26,385 bases of DNA from JAFASC01 sp034669525 (GCA_034669525.1 JAXDNH010000097.1:1-26385), one strand, 5' to 3'. Shown: positions 1-8,332, counted from the stretch's first letter. The notes: generated by a model not told the origin, from the letters alone. Made by a program: numbers and translations.

Positions 1-167
1 TCTGTTGAGCGTTATTTCACCGCCCGCAGTGTTACCCGTCTTTTCGGATCATCGCAAACTTGCTCGAAACACAGCGCTCGGATCCCGAGCGGCATGCTCA
101 CCGCACCCGTCTCGCCGGGCTCGGCACCTGCCGAAAGGGAGTGGTCGCTTATGTCGATGACTAACTA
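1..167. other. Left-edge intergenic stretch
   Basis: I see no supportable gene here. The only open frame (starting at 94 on the plus strand) runs mostly antisense to the downstream bifunctional beta-oxidation gene. The stretch contains one compact perfect hairpin (75-91), listed separately. It is otherwise the 3' flank of the minus-strand gene ending at 168. Confidence 0.5.
75..91. repeat. Perfect 7-bp inverted repeat, possible terminator
   Basis: CGCTCGG and CCGAGCG flank a 3-base loop (ATC). It lies about 77 bases beyond the stop codon of the minus-strand gene ending at 168, so it could end that transcript. No run of T follows on either strand, so a classical intrinsic terminator is not shown. 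Confidence 0.3.
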
Positions 168-2258
168 TCATGCACCCACCTTCACATCCTTAAATTCCTT
201 GCCCTCTCTCGCAAGTTTTTCGAGCAGAGGCGACGGCTTGAAATCGTCGCCCATCTTGCCCTCGAACTCCTTCATCTTGGCGAGCACCTTGTCGAGTCCG
301 ATCGTCTCGCCATAAAACATTGGGCCGCCGCGATAGACCGGCCAGCCATATCCGTTGATCCAGACGATATCGATGTCGGAGGCGCGGGTCGCCTTGCCTT
401 CCTCGAGAATCTTGGCGCCTTCATTGATCATCGGATAGAGGCAGCGCTCCAGAATCTCGTCGTCGGAAATCTTGCGCCTGTTGACGCCCTTCTTCTGTGC
501 GAAGTCGAGGATGACCTTCTCGACGACCGGCGACGGCTTGGCGCGGCGGTTCTCGTCATAGTCGTAGAAACCGGCGCCGGTCTTCTGGCCGCGGCGATCC
601 ATCTCGCAGAGGATTTCGCGGATGGTCGAACTCGAGGAAGTCTCTTTCGACCAGCCGATGTCGAGCCCGGCAAGATCGCTCATCGCGAACGGCCCCATCG
701 GCAGCCCGAAATCGTAGAGCACGCGATCGACATCCCACGGCATCGCGCCCTCGAGGATCAGCTTCTGCGCCTCGCGCTGGCGCTGCGCCAGCATGCGGTT
801 GCCGACAAAACCGTGGCAGACGCCGACAAGCACGCCAATCTTGCCAATCTTGCGGGCGAGCTGCATGCAGGTCGCGATGACGCTCTTCGCCGTCTTCTCG
901 CCACGCACGATTTCGAGAAGCCGCATGACGTTGGCGGGCGAAAAGAAGTGCAGGCCGATGACGAAGTCCGGCCGCTTCGTCATCGAGGCGATCTCGTCAA
1001 CATTGAGATAAGACGTATTGGTGGCGAGTATCGCGCCCTGCTTCACGATTCCATCGAGCTTGCGAAAGATATCCTTCTTGATGTCCATGTTCTCGAACAC
1101 TGCCTCGATGACGAGATCGCAATCGGCGAGATTTTGTAAGTCCAACGTGCCGGTGAGCAGGCCCATGCGCGTCTCCAAGTCCGCCTGCGTCATGCGGCCT
1201 TTCTTCGCCGTGTTCTCGTAATTGCCGCGCATGACCTTCATACCGCGGTCGAGCGCGTCCTGTTTCATCTCGACGATGGTCACCGGAATGCCCGCGGAGA
1301 GAAAATTCATCGAGATGCCGCCGCCCATCGTACCAGCGCCGATGATGCCAACCTTTTTGATCGGAATGAGCGGCGTATCGTCCGGCACGTCCGGAATTTT
1401 CGTCACCTGCCGCTCGGCAAAGAAGACGTAACGCTGCGCGGCGGATTGATTGGTCTTCAACAGATCAAGGAACATCTGCCGCTCGGTCTTCATCGCCTCG
1501 TCGAACGGCATGTTGACGGCGTTCTCGACTGACTTGATCGCCTGTTCCGGCGCTTCGAAGCCGCGGAACTTTCGTGCATTGGCCTTGCGGAAATTGTTGA
1601 AGATTTCCGGGCGACCGCGCGCGGCTTCGATCTTCGTGTTCTGATCGCGGATTTTCTTTAAGGGCCGCTTCTCCGCGACCACCTTGCGGGCGAAAGCAAC
1701 CGCGCCCTCGCGCAATTTTCCTTCCTCCACGATCTCGTCGATGATGCCGGAGGCCTGCGCTTCCTTGGCGCCGATCGGCGCGGCCGACGTGATCATGTCG
1801 AGCGCCTTCTCGACGCCGACCAGCCGCGGCAGGCGGATCGTGCCGCCGGCGCCCGGAATCAGGCCCAGCTTGATCTCCGGCAGGCCGACTTTGGCGGAGG
1901 GAACGGCGATGCGATAATGCGCCATTAACGCGACTTCGAAGCCGCCACCGAGCGCGGTGCCGTGGATCGCCGCGATGACCGGCTTCGGCGCATTCTCGAT
2001 CGCGGCTTGGGTGTCGGGCAGCGAGGCGCCTTTCGGCGGCTTACCGAACTCCGTGATGTCGGCGCCGGCAATGAAAGTGCGGCCCTCGCAGATCAGCACG
2101 ATCGCCTGTGCGTTCGGGTCGGCGCCCGCCTTCACCATTCCGTCCTTGATGCCGTCGCGCACCGCGGCCGAGAGCGCATTCACCGGCGGCGAATTCACCG
2201 TCAGCACGGCGATATCCCCGTCCAGGCTGAGATCGGTTACGGAATTGATGGCCGCCAT
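168..2258 (-). CDS. fadJ: Bifunctional enoyl-CoA hydratase / 3-hydroxyacyl-CoA dehydrogenase (FadJ/FadB-type alpha subunit)
   Basis: Carries out the hydration and NAD-dependent oxidation steps of beta-oxidation on acyl-CoA in the cytoplasm. The 696-residue protein has an N-terminal crotonase domain (about 1-190) followed by a 3-hydroxyacyl-CoA dehydrogenase (about 300-690). Crotonase motifs include the AGADI oxyanion-hole region near 64-68 and both catalytic glutamates, E108 (GGGFE) and E128 (LPE before IPGAGGT). The dehydrogenase has a Rossmann GAGTMGGG motif at 307-314 and the catalytic histidine in HFFSPA (H437). I start at 2258 because a GGGAG ribosome-binding site sits just upstream; the open frame continues to 2387 but the extra 43 residues look unlike the family. 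It diverges from the SDR/acyl-CoA dehydrogenase operon. The architecture is certain; the symbol fadJ rather than fadB or fadN is a family-level guess. Confidence 0.93.
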   Translation of the reverse strand: MAAINSVTDLSLDGDIAVLTVNSPPVNALSAAVRDGIKDGMVKAGADPNAQAIVLICEGRTFIAGADITEFGKPPKGASLPDTQAAIENAPKPVIAAIHGTALGGGFEVALMAHYRIAVPSAKVGLPEIKLGLIPGAGGTIRLPRLVGVEKALDMITSAAPIGAKEAQASGIIDEIVEEGKLREGAVAFARKVVAEKRPLKKIRDQNTKIEAARGRPEIFNNFRKANARKFRGFEAPEQAIKSVENAVNMPFDEAMKTERQMFLDLLKTNQSAAQRYVFFAERQVTKIPDVPDDTPLIPIKKVGIIGAGTMGGGISMNFLSAGIPVTIVEMKQDALDRGMKVMRGNYENTAKKGRMTQADLETRMGLLTGTLDLQNLADCDLVIEAVFENMDIKKDIFRKLDGIVKQGAILATNTSYLNVDEIASMTKRPDFVIGLHFFSPANVMRLLEIVRGEKTAKSVIATCMQLARKIGKIGVLVGVCHGFVGNRMLAQRQREAQKLILEGAMPWDVDRVLYDFGLPMGPFAMSDLAGLDIGWSKETSSSSTIREILCEMDRRGQKTGAGFYDYDENRRAKPSPVVEKVILDFAQKKGVNRRKISDDEILERCLYPMINEGAKILEEGKATRASDIDIVWINGYGWPVYRGGPMFYGETIGLDKVLAKMKEFEGKMGDDFKPSPLLEKLAREGKEFKDVKVGA

Positions 2259-2286
2259 GATCGCTCCCTTGCGTTCGTGTTTGCGG

Positions 2287-2305
2287 ACGCATAGCACGGA
2301 TGCGT
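2287..2305. promoter_or_regulatory. Inverted repeat between divergent beta-oxidation genes, candidate operator
   Basis: ACGCAT and ATGCGT form a perfect 6-bp inverted repeat with a 7-base spacer. It lies in the 146-base region between the divergent starts of the bifunctional enzyme (2258) and the SDR operon (2405). This geometry would suit a dimeric repressor such as the TetR- or GntR-type regulators that often control fatty-acid genes. No regulator gene is present in the window, so this is a candidate only. Confidence 0.3.
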
Positions 2306-2393
2306 TTCGGCGGACCAGACGGGCTCGTGCGTGGCTTGCTTTCGGAGCGCGCGGCTGGCTAAGGTCTGGCGCAAAAATGTAGACCAAGAATTT

Positions 2394-2400
2394 GGGAGGA
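2394..2400 (+). promoter_or_regulatory. Strong Shine-Dalgarno that decides the CTG start
   Basis: GGGAGGA is a near-perfect anti-16S match, four bases ahead of CTG at 2405 (five from the end of GGAGG). It is the main evidence that the SDR starts at a non-canonical CTG, because no other start codon stands at a workable distance in that frame. Confidence 0.65.
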
Positions 2401-2404
2401 AGCC

Positions 2405-3172
2405 CTGACGCTTTTCGATCTCACCGGCAAGGTCGCCGTCGTCACCGGCTCGTCGCGCGGCATCGGCCGCGCCATCGTCGAGAGGATGGCGGAGCACGGC
2501 GCGAAGGTCGTGGTGTCGTCGCGCAAGGCCGGCCCCTGCGAGGAGGTCGTGAAGGCGATCGAGGCGAAGCACGGCAAGGGCCGTGCGATTTCCATTCCTG
2601 CGAACATCTCGTCGAAGGATGACCTGAAGCATTTGGTTGAAGAGGCGACGCGGCAATTCGGCAAGATCGACGCGTTGGTCTGCAACGCCGCGTCGAACCC
2701 GTATTACGGCCCGCTGATGGGCATCACCGACGATCAGTTCCGTAAGATTCTCGACAATAACGTAATCGCCAACCATTGGTTGATCCAGTTCGCCTCGCCG
2801 CAGATGATCGAGCGCAAGGATGGCGCGATCATCATTGTGTCCTCCGTTGGCGGACTAAAGGGCAACGCGATCATTGGCGCCTACAACATTTCGAAGGCCG
2901 CCGACTTCCAGCTGGCGCGCAATCTCGCCGCCGAGTTCGGCCCGCACAATGTGCGCGTCAATTGTATCGCACCGGGCCTGATCAAGACGGATTTTGCCCG
3001 CGCGCTGTGGGAGGATCCGGACAACCTGAAGCGCTCGACCTCGCGCACGCCGCTTGGGCGCATCGGCACTCCCGACGAGATCGCCGGTGCGGCGGTGTTC
3101 CTCGCTTCCGCCGCTGGAACTTTCATGACCGGGCAGTCGATTGTGATTGACGGCGGCGCGACGATCACGTGA
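2405..3172 (+). CDS. SDR-family NAD(P)-dependent dehydrogenase/reductase, apparent CTG start
   Basis: Classical short-chain dehydrogenase of 255 residues, first gene of a four-gene acyl-CoA operon. The nucleotide-binding motif TGSSRGIG falls at 14-21, and the catalytic Ser, Tyr160 and Lys164 (YNISK) are present. The second signature reads CNAAS instead of the usual NNAG. The first in-frame ATG (2486) would remove the whole Rossmann glycine motif, so it cannot be the true start. A strong GGGAGGA site at 2394-2400 is followed at 2405 by CTG-ACG-CTT-TTC-GAT, which reads M-T-L-F-D if CTG initiates and matches the usual N-terminus length of this family. No in-frame ATG, GTG or TTG lies between the RBS and the glycine motif. 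It probably oxidises a hydroxyacyl-CoA or reduces a ketone; the substrate is unknown. Confidence 0.85.
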   Translation: MTLFDLTGKVAVVTGSSRGIGRAIVERMAEHGAKVVVSSRKAGPCEEVVKAIEAKHGKGRAISIPANISSKDDLKHLVEEATRQFGKIDALVCNAASNPYYGPLMGITDDQFRKILDNNVIANHWLIQFASPQMIERKDGAIIIVSSVGGLKGNAIIGAYNISKAADFQLARNLAAEFGPHNVRVNCIAPGLIKTDFARALWEDPDNLKRSTSRTPLGRIGTPDEIAGAAVFLASAAGTFMTGQSIVIDGGATIT

Positions 3173-3194
3173 TCGCTTGCACAAGAGTATGCTG

Positions 3195-4373
3195 ATGACT
3201 GAGCTCGACACATTCCGCAGCGAAACGCGGGCGTGGCTCGCCAGTAATTGCCCGGCCTCGATGCGCCTGCCGCTCGAAGATGACGAGGACCGGTGCTGGG
3301 GCGGCCGCAATTGGAAATTCAAATCCGAGGATCAAAGACTCTGGCTTGAACGCATGGCCGAACGCGGCTGGACCGCACCGGCATGGCCGAAAGAGTATGG
3401 CGGCGGCGGTCTGTCGCGCGATGAGGCCAAGGTGCTGCGGGAGGAGACGCGCGCGATCAATGCGCGTTCGCCGCTCGACAGTTTCGGCATCTGGATGCTC
3501 GGCCCGGCGCTGCTCAAATATGGCAGCGAGGAGCAGAAGAAGAAATATCTGCCCGAGATCACGCGCGGCGAAATCCGCTGGTGCCAAGGCTATTCCGAAC
3601 CGAATTCCGGCTCCGATCTCGCGTCGCTACAGACGCGCGCGGAAGATAAGGGTGATCACTTCCTCGTCAATGGTCAGAAGGTCTGGACCTCCTACGCCGA
3701 CAAGGCCGACTGGATTTTCTGCCTGGTGCGCACTGACCCAAGCGTGCCGAAGCACAACGGCATCAGTTTTGTGCTCTTCGATATGCAGTCGCCTGGCGTG
3801 TCAACGCGCCCGATTGTGCTCATCTCGGGTAAGTCCCCGTTCTGCGAGACGTTCTTCGATGATGTGCGCGTGCCGAAGGAGAACCTCGTTGGCGAGCTCA
3901 ACAAAGGCTGGGATGTCGCTAAGTATCTGCTCACGCATGAGCGCGAGATGATCAGCGGCATTGGCCTCAGCGCCGGGCGTCCGCTCGGCCACGTCGCCGC
4001 TGATACGGTTGGCACCGAGGAAGGCCTGCTGGCCGATCCGCTGCTGCGCGGGCAGATCGCCGCGTTCGACATCGACGCAGCCGCCTTCCAGCTCGCGCTC
4101 GAGCGGGTCGGCGATCTTGCCAAAGCGAAACAGGCGCATCCCGCTATGTCGTCGATGCTCAAATATTATGGCGCGGAGCTGAACAAACGCCGCCACGAGC
4201 TTCTCATGTCGGCCGGTGGGTCGGAGGCGCTCGAATGGGAGGGCGAGCGCTCGCGCGGTGGCGATCGGGCGCGCTCATGGCTACGCACGAAGGCCAATTC
4301 AATCGAGGGCGGCACGAGCGAGGTCCAGTTGAACATAATTGCCAAGCGCCTGCTTGAGCTTCCCGGCGCATAA
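3195..4373 (+). CDS. Acyl-CoA dehydrogenase family protein, catalytic-type subunit
   Basis: FAD-dependent alpha,beta-dehydrogenation of an acyl-CoA. The 392-residue protein has the usual helical N-domain, central beta-domain (SEPNSGSD motif near 134-141) and helical C-domain. The C-terminal IEGGTSE motif (E371) corresponds to the catalytic glutamate of medium-chain acyl-CoA dehydrogenase (E376 in the EG motif). I choose ATG 3195 because AAGAG at 3183-3187 is spaced seven bases from it; ATG 3189 is a close alternative, and the longer frame from 3147 would overlap the SDR. It begins 22 bases after the SDR stop and is followed after 5 bases by a second, divergent acyl-CoA dehydrogenase, suggesting one mixed complex. 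Electrons would pass to ETF. Substrate is not readable from sequence. Confidence 0.92.
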   Translation: MTELDTFRSETRAWLASNCPASMRLPLEDDEDRCWGGRNWKFKSEDQRLWLERMAERGWTAPAWPKEYGGGGLSRDEAKVLREETRAINARSPLDSFGIWMLGPALLKYGSEEQKKKYLPEITRGEIRWCQGYSEPNSGSDLASLQTRAEDKGDHFLVNGQKVWTSYADKADWIFCLVRTDPSVPKHNGISFVLFDMQSPGVSTRPIVLISGKSPFCETFFDDVRVPKENLVGELNKGWDVAKYLLTHEREMISGIGLSAGRPLGHVAADTVGTEEGLLADPLLRGQIAAFDIDAAAFQLALERVGDLAKAKQAHPAMSSMLKYYGAELNKRRHELLMSAGGSEALEWEGERSRGGDRARSWLRTKANSIEGGTSEVQLNIIAKRLLELPGA

Positions 4374-4378
4374 CAACA

Positions 4379-5515
4379 ATGGCGCTGGTTCTCGACGAAC
4401 AACAGGCGATGCTCCAGGAGAGCGCGCGCAATTTTTTCGCGGACAAGGCGCCTGTCGCGCATTTGCGCAAGGTGCGCGACAGGCGCGATGCCGATGGATT
4501 CTCGCGCGATCTCTGGAAAGAGTTCGCCGGGATGGGATTCACCGGCGTGCTTGTGCCGGAGGAGCATGGCGGCTTAGGCCTCGGCAATGTTGAAGCCGGA
4601 ACGATCATGGAAGAGATCGGCCGCAATCTCACGCCCTCGCCGTTCCTGTCGACCGCCATTGTCGGCGTCAGTGCGTTGCTCCGTGCCAACGGCGAACGCA
4701 AGAGCGACCTTCTGCCAAAAATCGCCGCCGGCGATCTTCTGATGGCGCTCGCTGTCGATGAGCGCGCCAAGCATGGCCCGCGCCAGGTCGTCCTTTCGGC
4801 GAAGCGCTCCGGAAACGGGTTTGCGCTTTCCGGCACGAAGACCTTTGTGGTCGATGGGCACGTTGCCGATCTCTTGATCGTCGCCGCGCGCACGGCCGGT
4901 GCACCGGGCGAAACGGATGGCCTGACGCTGTTCCTTGTCGATCCCAAGACAAAGGGCCTCGACATCGAGCGAACGATCATGGTCGACAGCCACAACGCCG
5001 CGCGGCTCACTTTCGGGAATGTGCAGGTCGACGCCGACGCCCTGCTCGGCGAGGTCGACGGCGGCTGGCCGGTCCTCGAAGGCGTGCTCAATGTGGGGCG
5101 CGCCGCCGTTGCGGCGGAACTCGTCGGTTCCGGCGAGGAAGCGTTCGGCCGTACTGTCTCCTATCTCAAAGAGCGCAAGCAATTCGGCCGCGCCATCGGC
5201 GAATTCCAGGCGCTGCAGCACCGCGCCGCGCACTTATACAGCGAGATCGAGATCACGCGCGCCGCAGTGCTGAAGGCGTTGCAGCAGCTCGATCAGAAAC
5301 CTGAGAAAGCCGCACCCTTCGTTGCGATCGCCAAGGCCCGCGCGGGCAAAACTGCGACACTCGCGGTGCAGGAGGCGGTGCAAATGCATGGCGGCATCGG
5401 CATGACCGACGAAATCGACATCGGTCTCTTCATGAAGCGCGTGCGCGTCGCGGAAGAACTGTTCGGCGACGCCAATTTCCATGCCGATCGATTGGCGCGG
5501 CTGAAGCAATACTAA
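4379..5515 (+). CDS. Acyl-CoA dehydrogenase family protein, second subunit lacking the usual EG catalytic motif
   Basis: A 378-residue protein with the acyl-CoA dehydrogenase fold, including the C-terminal QMHGGIGMTDE FAD/dimer motif. At the position where catalytic family members carry E-G-(T/G), this one reads LFGDANFH, so the standard base is absent. The upstream partner keeps it. Pairs of unlike acyl-CoA dehydrogenases encoded side by side form alpha2beta2 heterotetramers in actinobacterial steroid side-chain degradation (for example FadE26-FadE27), and the same arrangement is inferred here. It starts 5 bases after the preceding stop with no clear Shine-Dalgarno, consistent with translational coupling. 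What it lacks in catalysis it may supply in FAD or substrate binding. Confidence 0.91.
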   Translation: MALVLDEQQAMLQESARNFFADKAPVAHLRKVRDRRDADGFSRDLWKEFAGMGFTGVLVPEEHGGLGLGNVEAGTIMEEIGRNLTPSPFLSTAIVGVSALLRANGERKSDLLPKIAAGDLLMALAVDERAKHGPRQVVLSAKRSGNGFALSGTKTFVVDGHVADLLIVAARTAGAPGETDGLTLFLVDPKTKGLDIERTIMVDSHNAARLTFGNVQVDADALLGEVDGGWPVLEGVLNVGRAAVAAELVGSGEEAFGRTVSYLKERKQFGRAIGEFQALQHRAAHLYSEIEITRAAVLKALQQLDQKPEKAAPFVAIAKARAGKTATLAVQEAVQMHGGIGMTDEIDIGLFMKRVRVAEELFGDANFHADRLARLKQY

Positions 5516-5520
5516 GCACG

Positions 5521-7287
5521 ATGTTGGACGTGTCCTCGAAAACTTGGCCTGTCATATCGCTTGCCGAAGCCGACGCGCGGCTTAACATGCCCGGCTCGCC
5601 CTTCGAATGGGAGGAGATCGAGATCCGCGGCGTGAAGACGCGCGTCTGGAAGAACGCGCCACCGACATTGCGTGAGGTTTTCCTGAATTCACGCGCGGCG
5701 TTCGGGTCGCGCACGTTTCTCGTCTACCAGGATGATCGCGCCACGTTCGAGGCCTTTGCGCGCGCCGCGGTGGCGATTGCCCATCGCCTCGTAGAGCTGG
5801 GCGTTGAAAAGGGGGACCGCGTCGCGATCGTCATGCGTAATCTGCCGGAATGGCCGCCGGCTTTCTTCGGCTCAATACTCATCGGCGCGATCGTGACGCC
5901 GCTCAATGCATGGTGGACAGGCCCGGAGCTCGAATATGCGTTGCAGGACTCGGGCGCGAAGGTCGCGTTTGTTGATTCGGAGCGCTTTGAGCGGCTCAGC
6001 GAACACCTGCACAACCTGCCGGACCTCTCGCGCGTTTTTGTCTGCCGCTCGGCCGAGCCGGTTGCGCATCCACACGTGACGAAGCTCGAAAGCCTCCTTG
6101 GACCTGTAAACAGCTGGCCCGATCTTCCCGACCAGCCGGTACCGGACCTGGCGATCGCGCCCGACGATGACGCGACGATCTTCTATACATCCGGCACGAC
6201 CGGCAAACCGAAGGGCGCGCTTGGTACGCATCGCAATTCCATCTCTTCGCTGCTGGCGCATCCCATCTCGTTTGCGCGTTCCTGTCTGCGGCGCGGCGAG
6301 CCCGTGCCGCAGCCCGATCCAAACGCGCCACAGAAAGCGTCACTCGTCTCCGTTCCGTTCTTCCACACGACGGGCTGCCAGGCGATTCTTACTGTGGCGC
6401 TGCTGGGCGGCGCCAAGCTCGTCCTGATGCATCGCTGGAACGCCGAAATCGCCATGCAATTGATCGAGCGCGAGCGCTGCACCAGCGCCGGCGGCGTGCC
6501 AACGATCGCTTGGCAGCTCGTCGAACATCCTGCGCTCAAGAAATACGACCTATCGTCGCTCGAATCGATCTCTTACGGCGGCGCGCCTGCGGCGGGTGAA
6601 CTCGTGCGCCGGATCAAAGCGGTGTTTCCGTTCGCCAGAGCCGGAACCGGATGGGGCATGACGGAGACCTCGTCCACCTTCACCCACATTCAGGCGGAGG
6701 ATTACGAGCATCGTCCCGACTCATGCGGCCCGCCGCTGCCGGTATGCGAGCTGAAGATTGTTTCCGAAGACCGACGCTCGCTGCCGCCGGGCGAAGTCGG
6801 CGAGCTCTGGGCCAAGGGTCCGAACGTGGTGAAGGAATATTGGCGCAACCGCGAAGCGACAGTGGAAACGTTTGTCGGTGACGGCTGGTTGAGGACAGGC
6901 GACGTAGCGCGTCTTGATGAAGAAGGTTTTTGTTACATCGTCGATCGTGCCAAAGACATGTTGATCCGCGGGGGCGAGAACATTTATTGCGTGGAGGTCG
7001 AGAACGTCCTCTACCAGCATCCCGCTGTCATCGATGCCGCGCTGGTCGCGATCCCGCATCGCACCTTGGGCGAAGAGCCGGGTGCGATCGTGACGCTCGC
7101 GCCCGGCGCGCACGCGACAGAAGACGAAATCCGCGCTTTCGTTGCCGAGCATCTCGCCGCGTTCAAAGTGCCGACGCGTGTCGTGTTTTGGCCGGAGGTG
7201 CTGCCGCGCAATATCAACGGCAAGATCATGAAGAACGAGCTGCGCAAAGTGTTCACCGGGGGTGAGGTCGGCGCCAGCGCGTGGTGA
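5521..7287 (+). CDS. Acyl-CoA synthetase (class I adenylate-forming enzyme)
   Basis: Activates a carboxylic acid with ATP to an acyl-AMP and then to acyl-CoA. The 588-residue protein shows the P-loop YTSGTTGKPKG at 222-232, a WGMTETS A5-type motif, RTGD ending at D461, the hinge DRAKDMLIRGGENIY, and the C-terminal catalytic lysine in NGK (K568). It is the last gene of the SDR-ACAD-ACAD operon, starting 5 bases after the previous stop with only a weak ribosome-binding site, so it is probably coupled. It would supply the CoA ester used by the two dehydrogenases. A stem-loop follows at 7307. The substrate could be a medium/long-chain, branched or alicyclic acid; sequence alone does not decide. 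Confidence 0.93.
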   Translation: MLDVSSKTWPVISLAEADARLNMPGSPFEWEEIEIRGVKTRVWKNAPPTLREVFLNSRAAFGSRTFLVYQDDRATFEAFARAAVAIAHRLVELGVEKGDRVAIVMRNLPEWPPAFFGSILIGAIVTPLNAWWTGPELEYALQDSGAKVAFVDSERFERLSEHLHNLPDLSRVFVCRSAEPVAHPHVTKLESLLGPVNSWPDLPDQPVPDLAIAPDDDATIFYTSGTTGKPKGALGTHRNSISSLLAHPISFARSCLRRGEPVPQPDPNAPQKASLVSVPFFHTTGCQAILTVALLGGAKLVLMHRWNAEIAMQLIERERCTSAGGVPTIAWQLVEHPALKKYDLSSLESISYGGAPAAGELVRRIKAVFPFARAGTGWGMTETSSTFTHIQAEDYEHRPDSCGPPLPVCELKIVSEDRRSLPPGEVGELWAKGPNVVKEYWRNREATVETFVGDGWLRTGDVARLDEEGFCYIVDRAKDMLIRGGENIYCVEVENVLYQHPAVIDAALVAIPHRTLGEEPGAIVTLAPGAHATEDEIRAFVAEHLAAFKVPTRVVFWPEVLPRNINGKIMKNELRKVFTGGEVGASAW

Positions 7288-7306
7288 CGCCTCCACGTGA
7301 GGAGCG

Positions 7307-7334
7307 TGCTGATCTCGGGTGTCCCAGATCAGCA
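7307..7334. terminator. Perfect 9-bp stem-loop between convergent genes
   Basis: TGCTGATCT pairs with AGATCAGCA, and the inner GGG/CCC can extend the stem past one bulged C. It lies 20 bases after the stop of the acyl-CoA synthetase. Only a short T-rich stretch follows on the plus strand (ATATTTG), so termination is plausible but not certain. Confidence 0.45.
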
Positions 7335-7407
7335 TATTTGCTCAAATCGGCAACAGCCGACTTGTGACGCAAGCGTCTTGAAGAGTGCTCAAAGGGAAGT
7401 CCGTTTG

Positions 7408-7450
7408 CCCATCCTTCAAGACGCCGCTTCGCGGCTGCTCAGGACGAAGG
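7408..7450. repeat. Palindromic intergenic repeat element (rhizobial type)
   Basis: The stretch starts with CCCATCCTTCAAGACGCC, centres on a GCCGC-TTC-GCGGC hairpin and ends CTCAGGACGAAGG. From memory this resembles a dispersed palindromic element (CATCCTTCGAGACG...CTCAGGATGA) common between genes in Bradyrhizobium and related genera. It ends two bases before the stop codon of the convergent SDR at 7453. It may act as a bidirectional terminator or an mRNA 3'-end stabiliser. Only one copy is seen in the window, so repeat status rests on recollection. Confidence 0.5.
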
Positions 7451-7452
7451 CG

Positions 7453-8241
7453 CTACCTCCTCGGTTTTGTAAACGGGTGCGTGCTCGACAGCCCGCCGTC
7501 GACCGCAAATGCCTGCCCGTTCACATAGGACGCATCGTCGCTCGCGAGAAACAGCGCCATCGCGGCGATTTCGCCTGGAATTCCGTAGCGGCTCAGCGGA
7601 TTGAGCTGCCCGATTTTATTCTGCGTGCCGCGCTCGCGTGCCATATCGAAAATCGGCTTAGTCATGCCGGTTTCGATGAGACCAGGGCACACGGCATTGA
7701 CACGCACCCCGGTGCCAAGCAGCGAATTCGCCGCGGTCTGCGCGAGCGAAATCACACCAGCCTTACTTGCGCTGTAGGGATTGCCGCCGGCATTAGCGCG
7801 CAGGCCGGCGACGGAGGCAGTGAGGACAATCGAGCCCTGCTTCCGCGGCACCATATGCGGCGCGGCATGTTTGATCGCGAGAAACGGGCCGATTAGGTTG
7901 ATGCGCAGGATTTCCTGCCAATGCTCGACCGATTGTTCGAAGAGCGGCACGAGTCCGCCGCTAATCCCGGCATTGGCATAAACGACATCGATCTTGCCGA
8001 AACGCCGAAGCGCCTCATCGACATAGGCCCTCACGTCAGATTCGAGACCGGCATCCGCGGGGTGCGCGAAAGCCTGTTTGCCGGCATCGGCGACTTCCCT
8101 GATCGTCTGCTGAAGTCCCGCCTCGTCGCGATCCACCGCGAGTACCTGCGCACCCTCCTGCGTAAACAGCAGGGTACTCGCGCGGCCAATGCCGCTCCCG
8201 GCGCCGGTCACGATGGCGGCTTTTCCGTCGAGGCGTCCCAT
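7453..8241 (-). CDS. SDR-family oxidoreductase
   Basis: Classical short-chain dehydrogenase of 262 residues. The N-terminus reads MGRLDGKAAIVTGAGSGIG with the cofactor glycine motif near 12-19; NAG is present (YANAGIS), followed by a serine in LTASVAGL and the YSASK catalytic Tyr/Lys. The C-terminus has the usual YVNGQAFAVDGG. I start at 8241 because a GGGGGAGA ribosome-binding site sits directly upstream; the frame could extend to 8292 but that leader lacks family resemblance. It diverges from the histidine phosphatase across 91 bases and converges on the acyl-CoA operon. The acidic residue after the second beta strand (AVDRD) suggests NAD(H) preference. Substrate unknown. Confidence 0.9.
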   Translation of the reverse strand: MGRLDGKAAIVTGAGSGIGRASTLLFTQEGAQVLAVDRDEAGLQQTIREVADAGKQAFAHPADAGLESDVRAYVDEALRRFGKIDVVYANAGISGGLVPLFEQSVEHWQEILRINLIGPFLAIKHAAPHMVPRKQGSIVLTASVAGLRANAGGNPYSASKAGVISLAQTAANSLLGTGVRVNAVCPGLIETGMTKPIFDMARERGTQNKIGQLNPLSRYGIPGEIAAMALFLASDDASYVNGQAFAVDGGLSSTHPFTKPRR

Positions 8242-8332
8242 GTCTCCCCCTATCTCTGCCGCGCAGAATACACGGGCTGCCACGCGCTCCAAAGCACGCT
8301 AGAGAGAGGCCGCAACGAGGGCTGAGGAAAGC

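Noticed and set aside
94..315. Short plus-strand frame at the left edge
   Set aside because: Low-complexity Ser/Pro-rich product, mostly antisense to the 3' end of the bifunctional enzyme, with no ribosome-binding site.
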